Shown here: positions 8,101-14,639 of the stretch, piece by piece
Numbering within the stretch: the stretch's first letter is position 1
Layout of the letters: the number at the start of each line of letters is the position of its first letter
DNA from: Symbiodinium natans
Taxonomy: Eukaryota; Sar; Dinophyceae; Suessiales; Symbiodiniaceae
Assembly (NCBI GenBank): GCA_905221605.1
Contig: CAJNDS010002467.1
Span: forward strand, 127,513 to 170,012
Length of the DNA stretch: 42,500 nt
Reading direction: 5' to 3'
The notes under the pieces: generated by a model
Database searches by the model: none
The model's input: only the letters and a program-made list of their open reading frames with translations
What the model was told of the DNA's origin: nothing
Position numbers and translations under genes: made by a program

Positions 8101-11100
8101 TCATAACCCCTAGGCCCTGAACCCGACAGATGCCTAGATCAAGGGACTAGAGGAGGGACCTTTGCAAGGGACCTTAGGGGTTATGTAGGAACCGCTTAGG
8201 TATATAGGCATTATATAAGGTAGATATAGGGGCTATAAGAGTCACCGAAACCCGACACCCGAAGCCCTAAACCTACATGTCCAAGCCTCAACGCGGCTGC
8301 AAGGCCATAGCGTCGAAGTCTCCCCCCCACCTAAACCCTAAACCCTAAACCCTGAACCCTGAACCCTAAACCCTAAACTCTAAACCCTAAACCCTAAACC
8401 CTAAACCTACCGGGCCGGCGCAGGATCCCACAAAAGATCCCGGGCGAGACAAGCTCGAAAGTGCTTGCACCACAGGGGGGTGCGCCAGAGCTTCCTTGGT
8501 TTCAAGGAGGCTTCGGGGTGTTTAGGGTTTAGGGTTTAGGGTTGAGGGTTGAGGGTTGAGGGTTGAGGGTTTAGCTGCACCTCTTTCAAACCCGCAGACC
8601 CCAAAAACCTGAAACCCTAGAGCCGAACCCCTCCCGCGCCCACAGGCAAGTGAGTTTCTAAAGGCACCTTATTACTTGGGGTGCTTAGGGCATCTTAGAG
8701 CATTCAGGGCTCGGGGTTGTAAAGGGATGAGTTCAGTGTACAGTTTAGGGGTCAGGGGTTTAGGGTTTAGGGTTTAGGCTTTAGGGTTTAGGGGTGCAGG
8801 TTTTTGGGGTTTATGGGTTTGAGGTTTGGGTTTTTGGGGCTTGAGGGCTTGGGGTTTAAGTTGTGTTTCTCAGGTACCGAAAGCCATTGTAGAAGAAGAA
8901 GAAGAAGAAAATTGGGTCTCTTGGTCTCTGAGAGATGAGAGAAAGGGAAGGGCAGCCTTAATCAGAGGAGAGCCTGAAGACACCTTCGGCATCTGGACAC
9001 ACAGCGGTTTAGGGCTTAGGGTTTAGGGTTGTAGGGTTGTAGGGTTGTAGGGTTGTAGGGTTGTAGGGTTGTAGGGTTGTAGGGTTGTAGGGTTGTAGGG
9101 TTGTAGGGTTGTAGGGTTTAGGGTATGCAAGACGTGCTCGTCTCAGTCAGCAGGAGAGGCTGTGCCGTCATTCCCTTCCCTTCGCACGCCCCAGCGAGAG
9201 TGAGCAGTCTCCTAAACCCTGAAAGGAAACAATTTGGGGGGACGAAACCTAAATGGGTCTATGGCGTACCTTAGTAGGGGTTTTCGTAGTACAAGGAGGG
9301 GCCCCCTAGTTATAAGTAGAGTTACAAGAACCCCAAGTTGGGTTCTAAGGATTCTAACTTAGGTTATAAGTCCCTGAACTATAGTTACTATAGTAAGGGG
9401 GCCCTAAACCCTAAACCCTAAACCCTAAACCCTAAGCCCTCCTTGTAGAGGGTATACCACCTCAATTTCAGGGCGTTTCGTCGGGAGTTGCTCTCCAACG
9501 AGCATGTCGCGCCAACCTTGTACTGGGAAAAAAGGGTTTAGGGTTTAGGGTTTAGGGTTTAGGGGTTTAGTGTTCAGGGTTTAGGGGCTGAGGGTGTAGG
9601 GTTTTGTGACTTAACAAGCAGGGTTAGCAAGGTGGGTTATGGGGATTATACGGGGTTTTTTAGGGATATTAGGTAGACTTACTAAGTCAAAAAGGCCTTC
9701 CAAGTACAGCCAAGTTTTCTGTATGATTGTTTAGGTTGCAACTCTCTTCAACCAAAGTTAGTAGAGTAAGGCGGGGGGGCTCCTCCCTTAAACCCTGAAC
9801 CCTAAACCCCAAACCCCAAACCCTAAACCCTAAACCCCAAATCCTAAACCCTAAACCCTAAACCCTACAGTCAGTAGAGTCAGGGGAGGGGGGGGGGGGC
9901 TGCTTGTAAGCCCTGAGAGGTACCACTGTGTCCTGGGCGATCGCCTCAAGGCCCGGGGCACCTATCGCGAATATGCCCGGCGTCCCAGCCTTGCCGTGGT
10001 AGGGTTTAGGGTTTAGGGTTTAGGGTTTAGGGTTTAGGGCTTAGGGCTTAGGGCTTAGGGTTAAGGGGTTTGAGACCAGGACGCCTAAAAAGGGTTTGGG
10101 GTTTGGGGTTTGGGGTGTAGGGTTTTGGGTTTTTGTGTTCAGGGGTTAAATGCCTTAGGGCTAACCTTAAGGGGTTGAAAGTCTTCGGGCTTCCCCAAAC
10201 CTGAAAACCCTAAACCCTAAGCCCTAAACCCTAAACCCTAAACCCTAAACCCTAAACCTTTTTTCACTTTCGTGGGGCGGGGGAGGGGGGGGGGAAGTAA
10301 GTGCACCTCCCAGGGCTGGGCCCCCTGCTCATTCCTACGCCTAATGCTAAGCCCCACACCTTGGGCGTTTTGGGTTTGGGGTTTAGGGTTTAGGGTTTAG
10401 GGTTTAGGGTTTAGGGTTTAGGGTTTAGGGTTGAGTACTTCTAAACCCCAAACCCCAAAGCCCACACCCCAAACCCCAAACCCCAAACCCTTAACCTTAA
10501 ACCCTAAACCCTAAACCCAAAACCCTAATCCCAAACCCTAAATCCTAAACCCTAAACCCTAAACCCTAAACCCTAAACCCTAAACCCTAAACCCTAAACC
10601 CTAAACCCTAAACCCTAAACCCTAAACTAACCCTAAACCCTAAACCCTAAACCCTAAACCCTAAACCCTAGCAAGCCCTTCTCACCCTGAACATGGCAAC
10701 CCAGAATCCCGCTACTGGATCCCGGTGGCATCAGGTGGTGTACGATCACTACCAGGCGCCTGCACCTAAACTCTAAAACCCTATAGAGGGTTTAGGCTTT
10801 AGGGTTTAGGGTTTCGGGTTTAGGGTTGAGGGCCTGTGGGTTTAGGGTTTAAGGTTTCGGGTCTAGGGTTTAGGGTTGAGTGTTGAAGGGCCCACATGAC
10901 TGCTGAAGAGCCGGGTACCGCTGTATTCCTAGGTTACTGAGTGGACCGCCAGGGTTTAGGGTTTAGGGTTTAGGGTTGAGGGCTTAGGGTTTAGGGTTTA
11001 GGGTTTAGGGGCTGTAATGTATCATTTTCTACAGGGAGGATGCAGGGTTAGGGTGCAGGGTTTAGGGTCGATGGCTCAAACCGTCCTAGGCGGATCGCAC

Positions 11101-11178
11101 TAGAGCAGTCGCGCGTATCCTCCGAGCAATGTCTTGTTTGTTTACCTTGAGCTCAGACTGCTGGCATGCAAACTCTAA
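5088..11178 (+). CDS. PARP-like gene (split; poly/mono-ADP-ribosyltransferase catalytic domain)
   Basis: Short islands on the + strand encode, in order, pieces of a PARP catalytic domain, which transfers ADP-ribose from NAD+ to proteins. They are VFHPT (His of the H-Y-E triad region), MILCRVTLG, DKLESACTTGG, YHCVLGDR...GTYREY, VVYDHYQ and a C-terminal tail with a stop at 11176-11178. Exon phases agree: exon 8424-8479 ends with two bases of a Gly codon completed by the first base of exon 9920. Introns are about 350-1,450 bp in the resolved part and filled with telomere-type arrays. The exon with the Y of the triad (usually Tyr-Phe-Ala) between 5156 and 7530 is not located, and the N-terminus is unresolved. 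Recognition rests on motif knowledge; nuclear localisation and target are unknown. Confidence 0.75.
5430..5545 (+). CDS. Possible exon (uncertain)
   Basis: One + frame is open for over 100 bp and reads PGLLCCVGAAGLHQLTVAKG then LLDLTSNFAAGARALGSR. An internal TTTGCAG at 5509-5515 could instead be the acceptor of a mini-exon LAREPLG. There is no recognisable family. It lies in the span where the missing PARP-like exon(s) should be, but does not carry the Tyr-Phe motif. Confidence 0.2.
5651..5760 (-). repeat. Degenerate telomere-type array grading into CCCCATA units
   Basis: Starts with CCCTAAA copies, then AACTCTATA units, then TACCCTGTACTCTG and finally five CCCCATA copies. Neighbouring units are homogenised while the array as a whole is not, indicating local slippage after insertion. 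Confidence 0.85.
5878..6085 (-). repeat. CCCTAAA/CCCTGAA array (~208 bp)
   Basis: A long mixed array in which CCCTAAA and CCCTGAA units alternate in small blocks, with a few CCCCAAA and GAGCTCTGAA interruptions near the right end. No gene content. Confidence 0.93.
6274..6370. repeat. 28-bp direct repeat flanking a telomere-type array
   Basis: TAGTAGGATTCCCTTATAAG plus AAGGACCC (6274-6301) is repeated exactly at 6343-6370. Between the copies lie 41 bp of CCCTAGA/CCCTAAA units plus CT. The arrangement has the form of an insertion flanked by a target-site duplication. Insertion of telomeric repeats with duplication of flanking bases at double-strand breaks is known from mammalian interstitial telomeric sequences; the mechanism here is inference. 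Confidence 0.92.
6695..6765 (+). CDS. Possible exon (EQQVAARQEAQLTQYETCHL)
   Basis: Directly after a TTTAGGG array the sequence TTTAG|GAACAA could serve as acceptor, and GTACCT at 6766 as donor. The 71-nt island reads EQQVAARQEAQLTQYETCHL followed by VAQ, a helix-like composition. It falls where the PARP-like gene still misses sequence but does not match its motifs. A CCCTAAA-type array does not precede it; the array upstream is TTTAGGG. Confidence 0.3.
6791..6885 (+). repeat. TTTAGGG array
   Basis: About 13 copies with one GGGCTTA unit. It is followed by about 500 bp (6886-7379) without arrays in which I see only weak open frames, a G/C homopolymer hairpin (7243-7292) and no convincing exon. 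Confidence 0.95.
7380..7521 (-). repeat. CCCTAAA array ending 8 bp before a PARP-like exon
   Basis: CCCTAAA units with scattered CCTATAAA and CCCGAAA variants. The uniform right end (7470-7519) is separated from the exon at 7530 only by TCAATGCAG. Confidence 0.95.
7530..7626 (+). CDS. PARP-like gene: exon with MILCRVTLGRIFYC
   Basis: After AATGCAG| the exon supplies one base to complete a codon, then 32 codons beginning YVKGDSKGWFP and continuing MILCRVTLGRIFYCANADTG R. The core C-R-V-T-L-G-(K/R) is a strand of the PARP fold, well conserved in tankyrase-type enzymes. The last codon, AGG, abuts GTTTAGGG, so the telomere-type array (7627-7733) seems to provide the 5' splice site. The upstream array is CCCTAAA and the downstream one is TTTAGGG. 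Exact donor position is inferred. Confidence 0.8.
7627..7733 (+). repeat. TTTAGGG array beginning at an exon-intron junction
   Basis: Starts exactly where the PARP-like exon ends (AGG|GTTTAGGG). It contains GGGCTTA and GGGTTTTA variants in its first third and uniform TTTAGGG in the rest. Its complement CCCTAAA closes the same intron at 8330-8406. Confidence 0.95.
8330..8406 (-). repeat. CCCTAAA array near intron end
   Basis: Mixed CCCTAAA/CCCTGAA units; the last copy lies 17 bp before the acceptor of the exon at 8424. The region 7966-8329 upstream holds scattered single heptamers and a small AT-rich palindromic stretch (8188-8240), with no coding signal. Confidence 0.9.
8424..8479 (+). CDS. 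PARP-like gene: exon with DKLESACTTGG
   Basis: After GGCGCAG| the frame reads DPTKDPGRDKLESACTTG plus two bases, ending at a GT (GTGCGC). In PARP-like proteins this region links the CRVTLG strand to the YHSVLGDR motif. The two trailing bases GG plus the first G of the exon at 9920 make Gly, giving TTGG-YHCVLGDR across the junction. The linker itself is not a conserved motif; support comes from position, phase and downstream fit. CCCTAAA array upstream, TTTAGGG array downstream (8518). Confidence 0.65.
8518..8575 (+). repeat. TTTAGGG/TTGAGGG array near intron start
   Basis: Three TTTAGGG then four TTGAGGG units, about 39 bp after the inferred donor of the exon at 8479. Confidence 0.9.
8874..9004 (+). 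CDS. Possible Glu-rich exon (GAA microsatellite)
   Basis: After TTTCTCAG| the + strand is open and reads VPKAIVEEEEEENWVSWSLR, DERKGRAALIRGEPEDTFGI, WTHSG. The Glu run comes from a short GAA/GAAG microsatellite. Its phase (0) does not fit between the PARP-like exons at 8479 and 9920, so it is either an alternative exon, a relic or chance. Confidence 0.25.
9009..9124 (+). repeat. Variant array with ~11 copies of GGGTTGTA
   Basis: The heptamer is replaced by the 8-mer GGGTTGTA, perfectly repeated between TTTAGGG ends. An extra base has spread through the whole array, evidence for unequal exchange or slippage after insertion. Confidence 0.95.
9291..9446. mobile_element. MITE-like repeat, family A, right end split by an array
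   Basis: ACAAGGAGGGGCCCCCTAG at the left and ...TATAGTAAGGGGGCCC at the right match the complete copy at 30691-30814. Here, GGGGGCCC is followed by 33 bp of TAAACCC units (9405-9437) before the terminal CTCCTTGT resumes. The element is about 125 bp without the insertion, has terminal inverted repeats and encodes nothing. Confidence 0.85.
9607..9706. mobile_element. MITE-like repeat, family F (GACTTAGTAAGT ends)
   Basis: GACTTAACAAGCAGGGTTAG at the left and TAGACTTACTAAGTC at the right are imperfect inverted repeats. Related copies are at 12216, 17200, 17508 and, reversed, 37634. Confidence 0.7.
9788..9870 (-). repeat. CCCTAAA/CCCCAAA array near intron end
   Basis: Lies 50 bp upstream of the PARP-like exon at 9920, separated by a G-run (about 9884-9899). 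A partial family A end lies just before it (about 9762-9787). Confidence 0.9.
9920..9974 (+). CDS. PARP-like gene: exon with YHCVLGDR and catalytic Glu
   Basis: After CTGAGAG| one base completes Gly, then 18 codons read YHCVLGDRLKARGTYREY. YHSVLGDR is a signature of the PARP domain, and the Glu in YREY (codon 9969-9971) aligns with the catalytic Glu of the H-Y-E triad, which sits just before the (I/V)VYD strand. The exon ends at a GC dinucleotide (GCCCGG), a donor type used by dinoflagellates. This is the best-supported exon in the window. CCCTAAA array upstream, TTTAGGG array from 10001. Confidence 0.88.
10001..10065 (+). repeat. TTTAGGG array near intron start
   Basis: Begins 27 bp after the inferred donor of the exon ending at 9974 and shifts from TTTAGGG to GGGCTTA units. 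Confidence 0.93.
10368..10671. repeat. Head-to-head TTTAGGG and CCCTAAA arrays
   Basis: TTTAGGG units (10368-10434) are followed after about 10 bp by CCCCAAA/CCCTAAA units (10441-10671). The two halves could fold on each other within about 300 bp. The second half is one of the longest CCCTAAA tracts and stops 64 bp before the next PARP-like exon. Confidence 0.95.
10735..10755 (+). CDS. PARP-like gene: micro-exon VVYDHYQ
   Basis: GGCATCAG| precedes GTG GTG TAC GAT CAC TAC CAG, and a GC dinucleotide follows. Joined to the previous exon this gives YREY-VVYDHYQ, the canonical strand after the catalytic Glu of PARP (NEYIVYDIAQ in human PARP1). The exon may be two bases longer if the second GC (10758) is the donor, which would fit the phase of the candidate last exon. 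CCCTAAA upstream and TTTAGGG (10788 on) downstream. Confidence 0.75.
11109..11178 (+). CDS. PARP-like gene: candidate last exon with stop
   Basis: After AGAGCAG| the frame reads RAYPPSNVLFVYLELRLLAC KL and ends in TAA at 11176-11178. A Tyr-Pro followed by hydrophobic residues soon after VYDHYQ is typical of the end of PARP domains, and the tail length (about 22 residues) is suitable. The junction needs the longer form of the preceding micro-exon. A frame on the same bases starting at an ATG (11129) runs to 11395, but it is low-complexity at its end and I prefer the PARP reading. Confidence 0.4.
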
Positions 11179-11985
11179 AGAGTGCCGCTATAATCCCGAC
11201 CCCCGAACAGTAAAGACACCCCTAATGTGCAAGACCCCCTGGCCCCAAAACCCCGTCCGGCAGTCGCCCCTTTGGAAATCTCTACGGAATTGTGAGAGGG
11301 GGGGGGGGGGGGGGCCTCAAACCTTAGTAGCCCTGGAGCTTGAAGCCTGCTCTATGACTGAGCCAGCAAGCTACAAGGGCGGGCTGTTTGGATGAGAACC
11401 CACCCTAATACTAAAAACTCTTTCGGGGTTTCGGTTTTTTTTCCGCTGGGGGAGGGGAGGGAGGGGAGGGGGGGGTAGGGGGGAAGGGTTATAGAAAAGA
11501 ATGTACCCTTAGCAATCCGAGCCAACCCTAAACCCTAAGCCTTAAACCCCAAACTCAACACCTGGATAGGATTCCGACCTCAATGGAGCAGAAATCGACG
11601 TCTTGTAGGGCTCACTTGTGAAAGTCAACACAGCCTTCAATCTAAGGAAAGTTACATGGTCCTGAAGTATGGGCCCTTGGGTTGTGTATGGTATAGAACA
11701 AATATATGGAGGCTCCCCAATCAAAGGAATACTTAGGGCCGAAGATTCATGCTCTCAGCTTTACAAGTAGGGCCCCCTAAATTGTAGTTGGGCTTATAAG
11801 GGCCCAAAAAGCAAGGTTATAAGTCCAGGCTCTACTTTGCTTCCTTTGGTTTACTTAAGGTAGTAGAGTATGGGCGGCCACTTGTAGGTATTAGGGTTCA
11901 GGGTTCAGAGTCCCCCCAAACCCCAACCCCAAACCCCAAACCCCAAAAAAACTAAACCCTAATCACACCCGATCTGCAAGGTTTA
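11179..11985. other. Non-coding stretch with repeats after the PARP-like gene
   Basis: Contains a G-run (11298-11314), a purine-rich tract (11445-11490), a family G repeat (11645-11700), a family A repeat (11763-11885) and isolated CCCTAAA-like units. Open frames on both strands here have no coding composition I trust. Confidence 0.6.
11763..11885. mobile_element. MITE-like repeat, family A (divergent, complete)
   Basis: ACAAGTAGGGCCCCCTAA at the left and GGGCGGCCACTTGT at the right are inverted repeats matching the ends of the 30691 copy. The interior is diverged but keeps GGTTATAAGTCC and AGTAGAGTA. Confidence 0.7.
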
Positions 11986-11994
11986 TCCTCAGTT

Positions 11995-12100
11995 CATCGT
12001 CTGGTATTCTCGGACGTGACGGGCGCCTGTCCAAAGTCATCTTCGCGACGTCTCACCTGATGCACCCTGGGGCTACATTCGTTCCGCCGACCTGAATCGC
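11995..12100 (+). CDS. Possible exon, unknown product
   Basis: The island between CCCCAAA-type and CCCTAAA-type units is open in more than one + frame. The most protein-like is SSSSGILGRDGRLSKVIFAT then SHLMHPGATFVPPT. CCTCAG| upstream is an acceptor candidate. No family is recognised. It lies about 0.8 kb after the end of the PARP-like gene and would belong to a different gene. Confidence 0.3.
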
Positions 12101-12215
12101 CAAACCCTAAACCGTATATCCTAAACCATAGTCCCTAAACCTGATAAACCCTAAAGCCCAAACCACAGTGTTAGGATTTGTAGGGACTAAACGGGTCCAC
12201 TCACAAGCTTGGAAG

Positions 12216-12355
12216 CCCTTTTGACCTAGTAAGTAGGGTTAGGAAGGTGGCTTCTGGGGATTATAATTACTAGGGTTTCTAGGGGCTACTAAGTAGACTT
12301 ACTAAGTCAACCCAATACCCTAAACACCAAAGCTAAACTAAGTCAGAAGAGCTTC
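12216..12355. mobile_element. MITE-like repeat, family F
   Basis: GACCTAGTAAGTAGGGTTAG at the left, then TAGACTTACTAAGTC, then a short extension (CTAAGTCAGAAGAGCTTCTAAG) also seen in the 17200 copy. Non-coding. Confidence 0.65.
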
Positions 12356-12403
12356 TAAGAAACATCAATTCTCTAGAGAAGCTGCCTTTTGCTTCACACG
12401 GAT

Positions 12404-12445
12404 CTTTTTTTTTTTTTTTTTTTTTTTTTGGGGGGGGGGGGGGGA
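12404..12445. repeat. T-run followed by G-run
   Basis: About 26 T then about 16 G. Two more A-runs follow (12488-12519) in a setting that looks like duplicated AAAAA-ATATTAAGGATC/AAGCATC units. Confidence 0.95.
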
Positions 12446-12536
12446 GTGTTCGGGTTTGGCATAGGCATAAAAAAAACAATAAGCATCAAAAAAAAAATAT
12501 TAAGGATCAAAAAAAAAAGCCATCCGGCCCACCTGC

Positions 12537-12720
12537 GTGGTCCTCTGGTCCCGTGGTCCTCTGGTCCCGTGGTCCTCTGGTCCCGTGGTCCTCTGGTCCC
12601 GTGGTCCTGGTCCTCTGGTGCCGTGGTCCGTGGTCCCCTGGTCCTGTGGTCCCCTGGTCTTGTGGTCCCCTGGTCCTCTGGTCCTCTGGTCTGCTTGTCT
12701 GTCCGCCTGGTCCTGCGGGT
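12537..12720. repeat. Minisatellite of GGTCC-type units
   Basis: Units such as GGTCCTCTGGTCCCGT are tandemly repeated and drift to CTGGTCCTGTGGTCCC. Long open frames on both strands (Trp-Ser-Ser-Gly-Pro or Arg-Gly-Pro-Glu-Asp repeats) are by-products of the repeat and not genes. Confidence 0.95.
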
Positions 12721-12721
12721 C

Positions 12722-13620
12722 CTAGGTGTATAATAAATAATTAAATTCAACAAATAAATAAAAATCAATAAATATAAATATATATTATATACATACACGA
12801 TAGTGAAGGTCAACGTGTGTGTATATCTATGTATGTATGTATGTGCATATATATATATATATATATACATATTACATAATACACATTACATTACACATTA
12901 CTTATGATATATTATACATGATATATTATATTATAGATTATGTATTATGTATCATGTATTATGTATTATGTATTATGTATGAATTATGTATTATGAATTA
13001 TATATTATATGCTTTATATTTTGTATTCTGTAGTATTTATATTATGTATTGTGTATTAAATATTATGTGTTATATTATGTATTTGTGTATTGTGTATTAT
13101 GTTATTATGTATTATGTATTCTGTATTATGTATGTTTAATTGTATATTGATTATATCTTATGTACTATGTTATCATTAATATATATATACTATATTTATT
13201 ATTATTATATAATTATTAACATGTGTATATATATATATATATATATAATATACACTTGTTTATATATATATACACACATATATATATACCATTGATATTT
13301 ATATTTATATTTTCATATTGCTGCATATTATATGTCATATGTATGTATTTGAATAAATAAGTAAATATAAATATAAATAAACAAATAAATAAATAAATAT
13401 AAATAAATATATATATATATATCGCATATTGTATATTATATGTCATATACTGCATATCATATATTGTATATTGTATATTATATACTGCATACTAAGCATA
13501 ATATAAAGTATAGAATATATAATATATACTATATACATAATATACAATATATAAAATATAGAATATTATGTATTATTAATTAGTTTATTTATTATTTATT
13601 ATTCATTACATAGTATATTT
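12722..13620. repeat. AT-rich low-complexity block
   Basis: About 0.9 kb of TATATA, TATTATGTAT and AATAAATA motifs with very little G+C, in a window that otherwise is near balanced. It contains no telomere-type heptamer at all. Frames rich in Tyr/Ile here are compositional artefacts. Confidence 0.95.
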
Positions 13621-13719
13621 TAAGACCCCCGCGTTTTTATCAAGCTGTGGCACTGCAAAGCGTGCTTTATGAATCTTGTTGAAGCCATTGGGATACTAAA
13701 AAGTTTAAGGTTTTCCTTA

Positions 13720-13822
13720 AAATACATGGAAATAGAGGTTTTCCGATGGAAACATAGAGATGATAGAGGTTTCCTATGAAAACGTGAAGGAAATAGAGGT
13801 TTCTTGTGGGAATATGAAGATT
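13720..13822. repeat. Degenerate tandem units (ATAGAGGTTT)
   Basis: GGAAATAGAGGTTTTCCGAT, GATAGAGGTTTCCTATGAAA and GAAATAGAGGTTTCTTGTGG recur at about 30-40 bp spacing, like a decayed minisatellite. Confidence 0.6.
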
Positions 13823-13830
13823 TGCAAATG

Positions 13831-13982
13831 TGGGGGGGGGGGGGGGGGGGGGGCTCCCCCAACCCCCCCCCCCCCCTCCCCCAACAACCCCCCCCAACCC
13901 CCCCCAACCCCCCCCAACCCCCCCCAACCCCCCCCCAACCCCCCCCCAACCCCCCCCCCCCCCCCCCAACCCCCCGCCCCCC
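13831..13982. repeat. G-run followed by (CCCCCCAA)n
   Basis: A run of about 23 G is followed after CT by about 125 bp of C-runs separated by AA. The two parts can pair. On the other strand the unit is TTGGGGGG, strongly prone to G-quadruplex formation. Poly-proline and poly-glycine frames here are artefacts. Confidence 0.95.
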
Positions 13983-14096
13983 GCTGTATTCCAAGATAAA
14001 AATGGGTTATTTTTTTTGATGCTTATTTATATTTTTTTTAAATCCCTTGGGGTTATTTTTTTATGCTTATTTAGCCTGATTTGTTCGTTTTCCGAG

Positions 14097-14489
14097 GTTG
14101 AAGATGAATCCGCCGATGATGCATCCGGGGCCGATGAGTCTGTCTTGGGTGCTTTGGAGGAGCATGGTGACAGCGATGCCGGAGATGACACGTCCAGCCT
14201 TAAGTGGGAGGACTACACCGAGGAGGCAGGACTGCATCAGGAGGGTCCTTTGGAGTGGCTTCCTTATGCCGTGGTTTCTTTGGAGCGTGGGTTGTTGTGC
14301 CAATTCTTTCCTGGATTCCGGGAAAGGCCCAATATCGTGCCTTGCCCCAGACTGCGCCAGGACTTCCCGGACATCTTCCTCACGGGTCCGGTGAACGTCG
14401 CGCCACTCCTTGCCCGGCCGGGTGTGGTCGCCCAACAGGTGCAGCGCGAGACGCCCAGCTGCGCTGAGGCCGGGATCAAGGAGAGCAGG
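14097..14489 (+). CDS. Large acidic exon, unknown protein
   Basis: A T-rich tract and TTTTCCGAG| precede 131 open codons. The first part is strongly acidic (VEDESADDASGADESVLGAL, then EEHGDSDAGDD). A mixed part follows with KWEDYTEEAGL, WLPYAVVSLERG, FFPGFRERPNIVPCPRLRQD and FPDIFLTGPVNVAPLL. Codon use (GAG, GCC, CTG, GTG with many third-position G/C) fits a dinoflagellate gene. The frame ends AGG|GTTTAAGG followed by GTAAGT; if unspliced, TAA at 14493 is the stop. I do not recognise a domain. It is by far the largest exon-like unit in the window, and overlapping frames on the minus strand look like shadows. Confidence 0.6.
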
Positions 14490-14547
14490 GTTTAAGGTAA
14501 GTTTAGGGTTTAGTCAACAAAAGGCTTTGCGCTACATCAGTCTTCAG

Positions 14548-14637
14548 GCAGTCCGCATTGCTGTGGATCGCGCCATCCTTGGGGGCGACGGCAGCAATGC
14601 GGTGGATGAATATCTGCTTGAGTTGGGCGCCGAGCAG
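14548..14637 (+). CDS. Possible exon following the acidic exon
   Basis: CTTCAG| precedes 30 in-phase codons reading AVRIAVDRAILGGDGSNAVD then EYLLELGAEQ, with GTAGTC as donor. The frame stays open to 14692 if read through. Phase 0 matches the end of the exon at 14489 and the intervening 58 bp contain a single GTTTAGGG unit. The reverse strand is also open with high C at third positions (DYLLGAQLKQIFIHRIAAVA), so strand is not fully certain. Confidence 0.4.
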
Positions 14638-14639
14638 GT

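Noticed and set aside
12389-12870. 114-, 158-, 62- and 63-codon frames over the GGTCC minisatellite
   Set aside because: Both strands are open because of the 15-16-bp unit; the peptides are pure tandem repeats with no other protein features.
12819-13455. Tyr/Ile-rich frames in the AT-rich block
   Set aside because: Composition artefact of TATATA and TATTATG repeats.
13620-14080. Poly-Pro and poly-Gly frames
   Set aside because: Translations of C-runs and G-runs. Only the portion after 14097 has coding character.
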